From Rhizobacter sp. SG703 (lineage in GTDB: Bacteria; Pseudomonadota; Gammaproteobacteria; Burkholderiales; Burkholderiaceae_C), in assembly GCF_012275445.1 (NCBI RefSeq), contig NZ_JAAZQK010000005.1, positions 481,708 through 545,707 of the forward strand: a DNA stretch of 64,000 bases. Reading direction: 5' to 3'. Positions 1 through 7,488 of the stretch are shown in pieces; the first letter of the stretch is position 1; each line of letters begins with the position of its first letter. The notes under the pieces are model-generated. The model made no database searches and had not been told where the DNA came from. It saw only the letters and a program-made list of their open reading frames with translations. The position numbers and the translations under genes are program-made.

Positions 1-138
1 CGCGAGGCCGGCGTGCAGGCGCTCAGCGAGCCGCGCGATTTCGATTCGATCCTCGACATCGCGATCGCGCGCGAGCACCAGGTCACGCCGCTGCCGATCG
101 TGGCGCCGGCCGCGCTGGCCCTCGGGGAGCGCGCATGA
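1..138 (+). CDS. 3' end of an unidentified protein (truncated by window edge)
   Basis: An open frame runs from the first base to a TGA at 136-138, giving 45 residues that begin REAGVQALSEP and end ALALGERA. I do not recognise the family from this tail. The stop overlaps the ATG of the following hydrolase gene (ATGA at 135-138), so the two are very likely co-transcribed and translationally coupled. Codon use is GC-rich like the neighbours, which supports real coding sequence. The start lies outside the window. Confidence 0.7.
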   Translation, partial: REAGVQALSEPRDFDSILDIAIAREHQVTPLPIVAPAALALGERA

Positions 139-1466
139 ACGACGCCATCACGACCGGCGATCCGCTGCCGTTCAGCGCCGCACCGTGGGCGGCGGTCGAT
201 GCGCGGCTCGGGCTGAGCGAGCCGGCGCCCGCGCAGGCCGCGGCATTGCCGATCTCGATGCGGCGGCGTCGCGGCTTCACGCCGTCGATGGCCGATCCGC
301 GCGCCAGCGTCAGCCTGCGCGACGACGACGGCGTGCTGCGCTGGAACTACGAGCCGCCGGCCGCCCAGGTGCTGCGCGGCCGGTCGCGCCGCGCCGGCGG
401 GTTCGGCTTCGGCGACCTGCTGCAGCGCTTCGAGTACGACGACATCGGGCCGAACCGCGTGGCGCAGTCGCTGGTCGCGCTCGACGCTCGGCTCACGCCG
501 CACCAGGGGCTGCGCCAGTGGGTCGGCGGCGCGCTGGTGCCGGCGCCCGCGCCGCAGCCCGGCGGCGCGCAGCGCACGCTGCTGCTGCTGCACGGCACCT
601 TCAGCAACGGCGACATGTGGTTCGACCAGCTCGGCGCAACGCCGGCCGGCGTTGCGCTGCTCGCGCAGTGGCAGCAGGTCTACGGCGAGCGCATCTTCGC
701 GTTCGACCACCCGACGCTGTCGGTCGCACCGTGGCTGAACGCGCTCGACCTGCAGCGCGCGCTGCGCGGCATCGCCGGGCCGGTCGACGTCGTGTGCCAC
801 AGCCGCGGCGGGCTGGTCGCGTCGTGGCTGCTACGGCTCGCGCCGGTGCGGGTGCAGCAGGTGGTGTTCGTCGGCTCGCCGCTCGGCGGCACCAGCCTCG
901 CGTCGCCGTACCGCCTGCGTGCCGCGCTCGACATGCTGGCCAACATCGCGAACGCGCTGTCGCTGGCCGGGCAGGCGGCGAGCACGGTGTTCCCGCTGGC
1001 CGCCGGCGCGGCCGGGCTCGCCAAGGTGCTGGGCAAGACGCTGCAGCTCGGCGCGGCGCTGCCGCTGGCCGACGCGGCGGTGGCGCTGGTGCCGGGCCTC
1101 GCGAGCCAGCAGCGCGTCAGCGACAACGCCGAGACGCGCGCGCTGTTCGACGACCGCTGGCTGGTGCAGCCGCGCTTCGCGGTGGTGTCGGCCGATTTCG
1201 AGCCGAACCTCGGCGAGCCGGCGTGGAAGTTCTGGACGCGCTTCCGCAACCCCGGCCTGCAACTGGCGAGCCTCGGCGCCGACATCGTGTTCCCCGGTGC
1301 CAACGACCTGGTCGTCGACACCGGGTCGATGAGCTTCCTCGGCCAGCCGGCGCAGGGCAAGCCGGAGCTGCTGTCGCTCGGCAGGACGGCGACGACCTTC
1401 CACACGAACTATTTTCGCGATCCGGCGGTGGTGGCGTTTCTCGCGCGGAAGGCGCAGGGCGCCTGA
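135..1466 (+). CDS. alpha/beta hydrolase, triacylglycerol-lipase-like
   Basis: This 443-residue protein has an alpha/beta hydrolase core. The oxyanion-hole motif LLLLHGTFSNG lies near H153 and the nucleophile elbow VVCHSRGG puts the catalytic serine at about S223. A hydrophobic, Ala/Leu-rich cap segment follows at roughly 260-330. The N-terminal 140 residues are an extension without recognised motif and there is no signal peptide, so the enzyme is probably cytoplasmic. Family knowledge suggests ester or lipid hydrolysis; the substrate cannot be read from sequence. The start is set by the ATGA overlap with the upstream gene, which points to a shared operon. Confidence 0.8.
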   Translation: MNDAITTGDPLPFSAAPWAAVDARLGLSEPAPAQAAALPISMRRRRGFTPSMADPRASVSLRDDDGVLRWNYEPPAAQVLRGRSRRAGGFGFGDLLQRFEYDDIGPNRVAQSLVALDARLTPHQGLRQWVGGALVPAPAPQPGGAQRTLLLLHGTFSNGDMWFDQLGATPAGVALLAQWQQVYGERIFAFDHPTLSVAPWLNALDLQRALRGIAGPVDVVCHSRGGLVASWLLRLAPVRVQQVVFVGSPLGGTSLASPYRLRAALDMLANIANALSLAGQAASTVFPLAAGAAGLAKVLGKTLQLGAALPLADAAVALVPGLASQQRVSDNAETRALFDDRWLVQPRFAVVSADFEPNLGEPAWKFWTRFRNPGLQLASLGADIVFPGANDLVVDTGSMSFLGQPAQGKPELLSLGRTATTFHTNYFRDPAVVAFLARKAQGA

Positions 1467-1490
1467 GGCGTCCCGCGCCGACGGACGGAA

Positions 1491-2306
1491 TCAGGCCCGC
1501 GGCTTCTCGATGCCGACGAGCTCCTCCAGCGTCTTCGCATAGTCCACGCACAGCTGCGCCATGGCGGCGAGATCGCCCGCGGCCAGGGCGGCAACCGTCT
1601 TGCGCTGGAAATCTCCGATGGCGTCGGCGATGGCGGGCCTGAGGGCCTTGCCATTCGCGAGGCTCAGGATCGCCTGCCCGTCGGCGGCGAGGAACCTGCA
1701 CCACGTCTTCATGTGCTCGCTCGAGCATTCCCCCTGCCGGACCAACGCTTCGAGCTGGCCCGCGCGTTCCTTGATCCGGGAGCAATACGCCTTCTTCGTG
1801 CAAAGTGCCTGCGTGGACGCCTCGTCCACGGGATCCTTGCCGGCGGGCCGTTCGATCCCGACGAGGCTGTCCAGGTGCCGGGAATAGAGACGGCAGGTCT
1901 CGGCGACGTGCTGAAGGTCGCCGGCCCGGAAACCGAGGGCGACCACGTTGTCGAACTCGCGCAGCAATGCAGCGATGGCCGCTCGCTGGTGCTTGCCACC
2001 GACGCCGGACAGCACGGCCCGGCCGACATCGGTCAGGCGCGTGCACGCGGCGCCGACCTCCGGCCGCGAACCCCGGTCTGCCGCCTGTTTCGCCACCGCT
2101 GCGCCGACGCGGATGCTCGCGCACAGTTGCTCCTTCGACGGGATGCGGTCGGCCTTGCTGCCTTCCCAGGTGATGCTTGCGTTGCGACGAGGGCCGGCGA
2201 AGCGCTTCGAGACAGCGGGTGCCGCCGCCGGGTCGCCGGCCTGGCCGGGTGGCGGGGGGGCCCCGACGACGTGCTTGGGGGACGGATTGGGTCGGACGAA
2301 GGCCAT
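1491..2306 (-). CDS. unknown protein with two copies of a helical domain
   Basis: I do not recognise this 271-residue protein. It starts MAFVRPNPSPKHVVG with a Pro-rich, probably disordered N-terminus. Two related segments of about 95 residues follow. One spans roughly 72-165 and ends DSLVGIERP; the other runs from about 176 to the C-terminus and ends EELVGIEKP. Both contain Cys near their starts, a central RAAIAALLREF / RPAIADAIGDF helix and a Tyr-containing helix (CRLYSRHL / CVDYAKTL), so the protein arose by internal duplication. No signal peptide or membrane segment is seen. The start was chosen as the first ATG after a non-coding stretch; a longer open frame upstream is antisense to the SDR gene. 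Confidence 0.6.
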   Translation of the reverse strand: MAFVRPNPSPKHVVGAPPPPGQAGDPAAAPAVSKRFAGPRRNASITWEGSKADRIPSKEQLCASIRVGAAVAKQAADRGSRPEVGAACTRLTDVGRAVLSGVGGKHQRAAIAALLREFDNVVALGFRAGDLQHVAETCRLYSRHLDSLVGIERPAGKDPVDEASTQALCTKKAYCSRIKERAGQLEALVRQGECSSEHMKTWCRFLAADGQAILSLANGKALRPAIADAIGDFQRKTVAALAAGDLAAMAQLCVDYAKTLEELVGIEKPRA

Positions 2307-2425
2307 GGCGACTGCTCCTGGGTACTGCACACCGCGAACCGCTCGGGTGATGCAGGCTGAGTCGCGATCGCGACGCGCTGGTTCCGGCCCCAGGACAAAC
2401 CGCCCGGCCGCCGCGGCAATTTCTG

Positions 2426-3445
2426 TCATTCCATCGCCAGGGCCCGAGGTGTCGGCTCGGGCAGGCAGCCGATGCCCCGCAGCGTTTCCTCCACCGCCGT
2501 GTCCAGCGGCGTGTGCGGCTCTCGGCCCAGCACCGCGACCAGCCGGTCGTTGGCCATGCGCACCGGCTGCTGCCACAGGTAGCGCATCTCCATCAGCTCG
2601 CGCAGCGTCGCGACGAACGGCGATGCGAGGCGCAGCAGCCACCACGGCGTGCGCGTGATGCGCGGCGTCTGCCCGGTGCGGCGCGCGACCACGCGCTGCA
2701 CCGCTTCGGCGATCTGCCGGCCGGTCGCATCCCAGTGCCCGCCGAGGTGGAAGCGCTCGAATGCCGCCAGGCTGTCGCGCCGGCCCAGCAACTCGACCAT
2801 CGTGCGTGCGACGTCCGGCAGGTAGGCCCATTGGTGGCCCACGCCGGCATCGGCCGGGTTGCTGATGGCCGTCACCGGCTGGCCCGGCTTCAGCATGCCT
2901 TGCGACAACCAGCTGTTGCCGAGCTTCGGTCCGAAGAAGTCGCCGGCCCGCACGATCAGCACGCGCGCGCCCTGGCGGCTCGCGGCCTGCAGCCGTTCCT
3001 CCATCTGCACGCGGATCGCGCCCTTGCGGGTCTGCGGGTGCTGCGGCGAATCCTCGCGCAGCAGCGGGAACGCATCGGGCCCGAAGTTGTAGACCGTGCC
3101 CGGCAGCACGATGGTGGCCCGCTGCGCCAGCGCGGCGGCGATCGTGTTGTCGACCATCGGCAGCACCAGCTCGGCCCAGCGGCGGTAGCCGGGCGGGTTG
3201 ACCGCGTGCACGATCACCGAGCAGCCGTCGGCGGCGCGCATCACGTCGGCACGCTGCATCGCGTCGCCGCGCAGCCAGGTGATGCCGTCGCGCTGCTGCA
3301 CCGCGTCGGCGGCGTTGCGCTGCAGTGCGCGCACCGTCCAGCCCGCGTCGCGCAGCTGGCGCGCGACCTCGCCGCCGACGCCGCCGGTCGCGCCCAGCAC
3401 CAGGGCCGTCCTGTTGCCGCTGTCGATGTTGCCGTTGCTGCCCAT
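2426..3445 (-). CDS. NAD(P)-dependent epimerase/dehydratase-like SDR
   Basis: The 339-residue product begins MGSNGNIDSGNRTALVLGATGGVGGEVARQL. GATGGVG is the dinucleotide-binding glycine motif of an extended short-chain dehydrogenase (NmrA/epimerase type). A later YNFG stretch and GDFFGPK resemble the substrate-side features of the family. Reaction and substrate are unknown. It is divergent from a LysR gene with 94 bp between starts, the usual arrangement for a regulator and its target. An in-frame upstream start would run into the LysR promoter region, so the internal ATG was chosen. Confidence 0.8.
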   Translation of the reverse strand: MGSNGNIDSGNRTALVLGATGGVGGEVARQLRDAGWTVRALQRNAADAVQQRDGITWLRGDAMQRADVMRAADGCSVIVHAVNPPGYRRWAELVLPMVDNTIAAALAQRATIVLPGTVYNFGPDAFPLLREDSPQHPQTRKGAIRVQMEERLQAASRQGARVLIVRAGDFFGPKLGNSWLSQGMLKPGQPVTAISNPADAGVGHQWAYLPDVARTMVELLGRRDSLAAFERFHLGGHWDATGRQIAEAVQRVVARRTGQTPRITRTPWWLLRLASPFVATLRELMEMRYLWQQPVRMANDRLVAVLGREPHTPLDTAVEETLRGIGCLPEPTPRALAME

Positions 3446-3539
3446 GTCGTTCTCCAGAGTGGTGGTACGGGATGGATTCTGCGGAGCTTGGCGTTCCGAT
3501 GGAATTGCCGAATATCGACGTGACGCTATACATTTGTGA

Positions 3540-4487
3540 ATGACCTCGAACATCGGCTGGGAGCTCTACCGCTCATTCCTCGGCGTGCTGGACGAAGGCT
3601 CGCTGTCGGGCGCGGCGCGTGGGCTGGGCATCACGCAGCCGACCGTCGGCCGCCACGTCGCGGCGCTCGAGCAGGCGCTCGGCGTCGTGCTGTTCACCCG
3701 CTCGCAGACCGGCCTGTTGCCGACCGAGGCGGCCCGTTCGCTGCGGCCCTATGCCGAGGCCATGCAGAGCACCGCGGCGGCGCTGGAGCGCGCCGCCGGC
3801 GGCCAGGGCGCCGACGGCGTCGTCAAGGGCACGGTGCGCATCAGCTGCAGCGACGTGATCGGCGTCGAGGTGCTGCCGCCGGTGCTGGCCGGGCTGCACG
3901 AGGCGCATCCGCAGCTGAAGATCGAACTGGTGCTGACCGACAAGCTGCAGGACCTGCTGCGCCGCGAGGCCGACATCGCCGTGCGCATGGTGCAGCCGAA
4001 GCAGGAGCAGCTGATCGCGCGCCACATCGGCAACATCGAGCTGGGCCTGCATGCGCACCGCGACTACCTCGCGCGCCGCGGCACGCCGCGCCGGCCCGAC
4101 GAACTCGCCGGCCACGCGAGCATCGGCTACGACGAGCCGTCGGCCTGGTTGCGCCAGGCCGAGAAAGCCTTGCACGGCCTGCGGCGCGAGGTGTTCACGA
4201 TGCGCAGCGACAGCAACCTGGCGCAGCTGGCGCTGATCCGCGCCGGTGCCGGCATCGGCATGTGCCAGGTGCCGCTGGCCCGGCGCGACGCCAACCTGGT
4301 GCGGCTGCTGCCCAAGCTGTTCGCGTTGCCGCTCGGCACCTGGGTCACGATGCACGAAGACCTGCGCAGCAGCCCGCGCTGCCGGGTCGCGTTCGACGCG
4401 CTGGTGGCCGGCCTGTCGGACTACCTCGGCGCGGCCGGGCGCCGACAGCCCGGCCCTAAGCCGGCCCCAAGCCAAACCGCGCGATGA
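3540..4487 (+). CDS. LysR-family transcriptional regulator
   Basis: This 315-residue protein has the LysR layout. The N-terminal winged helix-turn-helix contains GSLSGAARGLGITQPTVGRHVAALEQALGVVLFTRS. A periplasmic-binding-like effector domain follows from about residue 90 (GTVRISCSDVIGVEVLPPVL) with IARHIGNIELGLHAHRDYL in its second lobe. It is divergent from the SDR gene and probably controls it and itself; the inducer is unknown. The ATG at 3540 gives the expected short lead into the HTH. Confidence 0.9.
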   Translation: MTSNIGWELYRSFLGVLDEGSLSGAARGLGITQPTVGRHVAALEQALGVVLFTRSQTGLLPTEAARSLRPYAEAMQSTAAALERAAGGQGADGVVKGTVRISCSDVIGVEVLPPVLAGLHEAHPQLKIELVLTDKLQDLLRREADIAVRMVQPKQEQLIARHIGNIELGLHAHRDYLARRGTPRRPDELAGHASIGYDEPSAWLRQAEKALHGLRREVFTMRSDSNLAQLALIRAGAGIGMCQVPLARRDANLVRLLPKLFALPLGTWVTMHEDLRSSPRCRVAFDALVAGLSDYLGAAGRRQPGPKPAPSQTAR

Positions 4488-4518
4488 TGCAGGCCTGCGC
4501 CGCTTGCGACCCGCCACC

Positions 4519-5184
4519 TTGACCTCGACCGTGCTTCCCGCTCCCGCCGCTTCCTGGCCCCGTGCCGCGCTGCGGCGCCTGCTCGTGCTGTGGCCGACCA
4601 AGCTGGTGGGCATCACCGCCGGCATCTCGCTGTTCTTCGTGCTGTATTTCTGGGCCGCGCGCTCGCCGCAGGCCCCGCTGGCCGTGATGCCGGTGCTCGC
4701 GATCGACCGCTGGTTCACGCTGCGCGAGGGGCTGCTGCCGGTGTATGCGTCGCTGTGGGTCTATGTGTCGCTCGCGCCGGCGTTCTCGAAGGACGGCGGC
4801 GAGTTGCTGCGCTACACGGCGCGGGCCGCGCTGATGAGCGCGATCGGCTTCGCGTTCTACCTGTTCTACCCGAGCGCGGTGCCGGACTTCGGCGTCGACT
4901 GGACGCAGTACGGCAGCCTGCAGTTCCTGCGCGCCGGCGACGCATCGCGCAATGCGTTCCCGTCGCTGCACGTCTCCTTCGCGGTGCTGACCTGCCACCT
5001 GCTGGCGCGGCAGCTGCGCGAGCTCGAGGTGCCCGTCGTGCTGCGGCTGGCCAACCTGGCCTGGTGCGTCGGCATCGCCTATTCGACGATCGCGATCCGC
5101 CAGCATGTCGTGGTCGACGTGATCGGCGGGCTGGTGCTTGGCCTGGTGGTGGCGGCCGTGCCGCTGCGCGAGCCGGCACGCTGA
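4519..5184 (+). CDS. PAP2-superfamily membrane phosphatase
   Basis: The product is about 221 residues with five or six hydrophobic segments. It carries the PAP2 motifs PSLHVS (H about 151) and IRQHVVVD (H about 196, D about 200), the phosphohistidine-forming core of lipid phosphatases and inositolphosphotransferase-like enzymes. It probably acts on a lipid phosphate at the membrane; the substrate is unknown. No ATG fits between the LysR stop and the first hydrophobic helix, so the start is a non-ATG codon: TTG at 4519, with TTG 4504 and GTG 4531 as alternatives. The start is the least certain part of this call. Confidence 0.75.
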   Translation: MTSTVLPAPAASWPRAALRRLLVLWPTKLVGITAGISLFFVLYFWAARSPQAPLAVMPVLAIDRWFTLREGLLPVYASLWVYVSLAPAFSKDGGELLRYTARAALMSAIGFAFYLFYPSAVPDFGVDWTQYGSLQFLRAGDASRNAFPSLHVSFAVLTCHLLARQLRELEVPVVLRLANLAWCVGIAYSTIAIRQHVVVDVIGGLVLGLVVAAVPLREPAR

Positions 5185-5222
5185 TTGCCCGGACCCGGGT
5201 CACCGCAACCCGGGAGCGAGCC

Positions 5223-5630
5223 ATGCTGCAGGATGTCCGCATCGTCACCACGTCGATCGCCGTGCCCTGGCAGGTGGTCTACGAGTTCGCACGCCAGCCG
5301 TCGCTGCTGCCGCAATGGGCCTCGGGCCTGGCGGCCGGTATCGCCGAGGAAGGCGGGCGCTGGTTCGGCCAGTCGCCGATGGGCCGGGTGCAGATCGAGA
5401 TGACGCCCGACAACCCGTACGGCGTGCTGGACCATGACGTCACGCTGCCCGACGGCACGGTGTTCCACAATCCGCTGCGCGCGGTGGCCAACGGCGACGG
5501 CTGCGAATTGACGTTCACGGTGTTCCGTGCCGTCGGGGCCGACAGCGCGAGCTTCGAGAAGGACTGCGCGCATGTCACCGGCGACCTGCAGGCGCTGAAG
5601 CGGCTGCTGGAGAGCGCCGCGCACCGCTGA
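5223..5630 (+). CDS. SRPBCC-fold (START/Bet v1-like) protein
   Basis: This is a 135-residue protein starting MLQDVRIVTTSIAVPWQVVYEFARQPSLLPQWASGL. The beta strand, then a helix with VYEFA...PQWASG, then repeated strands ending in a long C-terminal helix (FEKDCAHVTGDLQALKRLLE) is typical of SRPBCC ligand-binding folds. No signal peptide is present. GGGAGCGAGCC-like sequence precedes the ATG. It follows the PAP2 gene by 38 bp in the same direction and may share its transcript. The ligand is unknown. Confidence 0.7.
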   Translation: MLQDVRIVTTSIAVPWQVVYEFARQPSLLPQWASGLAAGIAEEGGRWFGQSPMGRVQIEMTPDNPYGVLDHDVTLPDGTVFHNPLRAVANGDGCELTFTVFRAVGADSASFEKDCAHVTGDLQALKRLLESAAHR

Positions 5631-5642
5631 AGCTCGCGGGGC

Positions 5643-6017
5643 TCAGCCGTCGCGGGCGGTGGCCTGCTTCAGCGCGAGCCGCAGCTGCTTGCGCCCGTCG
5701 GCATTGGTCGCCCGCCATGCTTTCAGCGCGAGCTGCAGGAACTGCAGCTCGGCTGGCGTCAGCCCCTGCGGTTCGTGCGCGGTGTCGAGCCAGCCGGCCG
5801 CCTGGGCACGCGCCGCCTCGATCTGCCGCGCCAGCTTGTCGCCGATCGGGCGGCTGCTCTTGATCTGGCTCCACATGCTGGGACTGATCTGCAGCGCCTG
5901 CGCGAACAGCTGCTCCATGCCTTTCGGGGCGACGCCGTCGCGCATCTGCTCCTCGGCGAAGCGCTGGAACAGCGTGAGGACGTTCTGTCGGCGCAGCAGG
6001 GTGATGTTGTCGGACAC
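5643..6017 (-). CDS. small helix-turn-helix-like cytoplasmic protein
   Basis: This 124-residue protein begins MSDNITLLRRQNVLTLFQRFAEEQMRDGVAPKGMEQLFAQALQISPSMWSQIKSSRPIGDKLARQIE. The segment from about 33 to 75 has the spacing of a lambda-repressor-like helix-turn-helix (LFAQALQISPSMWSQIKSS). The remainder is helical. I infer DNA binding, but no partner or target is evident. It is convergent with the SRPBCC gene, 12 bp away. Confidence 0.6.
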   Translation of the reverse strand: MSDNITLLRRQNVLTLFQRFAEEQMRDGVAPKGMEQLFAQALQISPSMWSQIKSSRPIGDKLARQIEAARAQAAGWLDTAHEPQGLTPAELQFLQLALKAWRATNADGRKQLRLALKQATARDG

Positions 6018-6131
6018 GGCGGGCGAGGAAGGCTGCAGGAAAGGGGGCGGCGGGGCAGGAGCGGGATTGTCGCACCGGGGTGAAGAGTCTTTACCGATAC
6101 GAGGTACGAGAATGCCGACCGAGGAGACCGC

Positions 6132-6773
6132 ATGACCGCCGACACATCACCGCAGGACGCACACCCGATCGCTGCCGACATCCGGGCGGGATCATGGCCA
6201 GACTCGCCGCCGTCGAGACCCAGGAAGGGGTGCGTATCCTGTTCGCCTGCGAATCCGGCAGCCGGGGCTGGGGATTGGCGTCGCCCGACTCCGACTACGA
6301 CGTTCGCTTCATCTTCGTTCGACCGGCACGCGACTACCTTCGGATCACCGCGGTGCGCGACGTGATCGAAGAGGTGCCCGGACCGGTGTTCGACGTCAAC
6401 GGATGGGACCTTCGCAAGGCGCTGGGGCTGTCGGCCAAAGGCAATGCGACGCTGGTGGAGTGGCTGAGCTCGCCGGTGGTGTACCGCGCCGACGAACGCT
6501 TCCTGGCGAGGCTTCGCGAGGCCGCCGCCGCCGATGGCGTTCGAGGCGCTCGTCGACGCGATGGTCGACGATCCGGCGGTGCGCCAGGAGATCGCCGAGT
6601 TGCTGGTGTCGAAGCGCCGCAGCGGCGAGCAGGAGTGGCTGCCGGCGCGGCCGGTTCTCAATGCCTTCATCGGCACGCTGGTCGCAGAACTGGCGCAGGC
6701 CCGGCCGCGGGATGAGTCGGTGTCGCTCGAGCGGCTGGACGACGTGCTGTTCGAGACGGTGATGGGCGGGTAG
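6132..6773 (+). pseudogene. decayed YcgL-type nucleotidyltransferase gene
   Basis: A GAGGAG ribosome-binding site at 6121-6126 precedes ATG 6132 and the peptide MTADTSPQDAHPIAADIRAG. The frame then shifts near 6187, where a one-base loss would restore it, to ARLAAVETQEGVRILFACESGSRGWGLASPDSDYDVRFIFV. GSRGWG with DSDYD is the catalytic signature of the DNA-polymerase-beta-like family. After WLSSPVVYRADERFLARLREA the frame changes again at about 6530 into the C-terminal segment PMAFEALVDAMVDDPAVRQEI. From my knowledge of homologues, a stretch of some 60-80 residues is missing there. Two lesions with an intact start signal indicate recent gene decay. Confidence 0.75.
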
Positions 6774-6788
6774 GCGCGACCCGCCCGC

Positions 6789-7409
6789 TCACACCAGCGG
6801 CAACATCACCACCTTGCGGTACGCCTCGCGCTTGGACAGCGCGTCGAACCAGCGCTGCACCTGCGGCAGGTCGTCGCGCTCGATCGGCAGCGACATCCAG
6901 CGCCACACCGCGCAGCCGAGCGCGATGTCGCCCATCGTGAAGCGCTCGCCGCCGACGAACGCGCGGCCCTCGAGGTGCGCATCGAGGATGCCCAGCGCCT
7001 CCAGCGTCTCGCGCCGCGCCGCTTCGACCAGGTTGTCGTCGCGCTCGTGCTCCGGCGTGCGCAGGAAGGCGCGGAAGATCGGCACCATCGCCGGCCACAG
7101 CGTCGAGTTCGACCAGTCGATCCAGCGGTCGGCCTCGGCACGCGCCGCCACGTCGTCGGGCCACAGGCTGCCGGCCGCGTGCTTGGCGGCCAGGTAGCGC
7201 AGCACGGTGCCCGACTCCCACACGACGAAGCCGTCGTCCTCGATGGTCGGCACCAGACCGTTCGGGTTCAGGCGCCGGAACTCGGCGGTGTTGACGACGC
7301 CGTAGTGCCGGCCGGCGTCGATGCGCTCATAGGGCAGCGCGAGTTCCTCGCAGCACCACAGCACCTTCTGCACGTTGATCGAATCGGCATTGCCCCAGAT
7401 CTTCAGCAT
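6789..7409 (-). CDS. glutathione S-transferase
   Basis: The 206-residue protein opens MLKIWGNADSINVQKVLWCCEELALPYERIDAG, a thioredoxin-like GST N-domain. NPNGLVPTIEDDGFVVWESGTVLRYLA contains the cis-Pro and the ES pair that bind glutathione. The C-domain has the FTMGDIALG N-capping motif. The length is typical of the family. The likely role is conjugation or detoxification in the cytosol; the electrophile is unknown. The start is the ATG directly before the first beta strand; an upstream in-frame ATG would add 11 residues unlike the family. Confidence 0.9.
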   Translation of the reverse strand: MLKIWGNADSINVQKVLWCCEELALPYERIDAGRHYGVVNTAEFRRLNPNGLVPTIEDDGFVVWESGTVLRYLAAKHAAGSLWPDDVAARAEADRWIDWSNSTLWPAMVPIFRAFLRTPEHERDDNLVEAARRETLEALGILDAHLEGRAFVGGERFTMGDIALGCAVWRWMSLPIERDDLPQVQRWFDALSKREAYRKVVMLPLV

Positions 7410-7488
7410 TCGCGGTCCCGGCAGTCGTTGATGCGGGCCCACTCTATCGAGGAGCCCGCCCGACCGGGAACGTGGGGCTTCTTCGGGC

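Noticed and set aside
1491..3533. Continuous 680-codon minus-strand frame across two genes
   Set aside because: Its upstream part is antisense-free but out of frame with the clear SDR gene on the same strand; only the part from 2306 down reads like protein.
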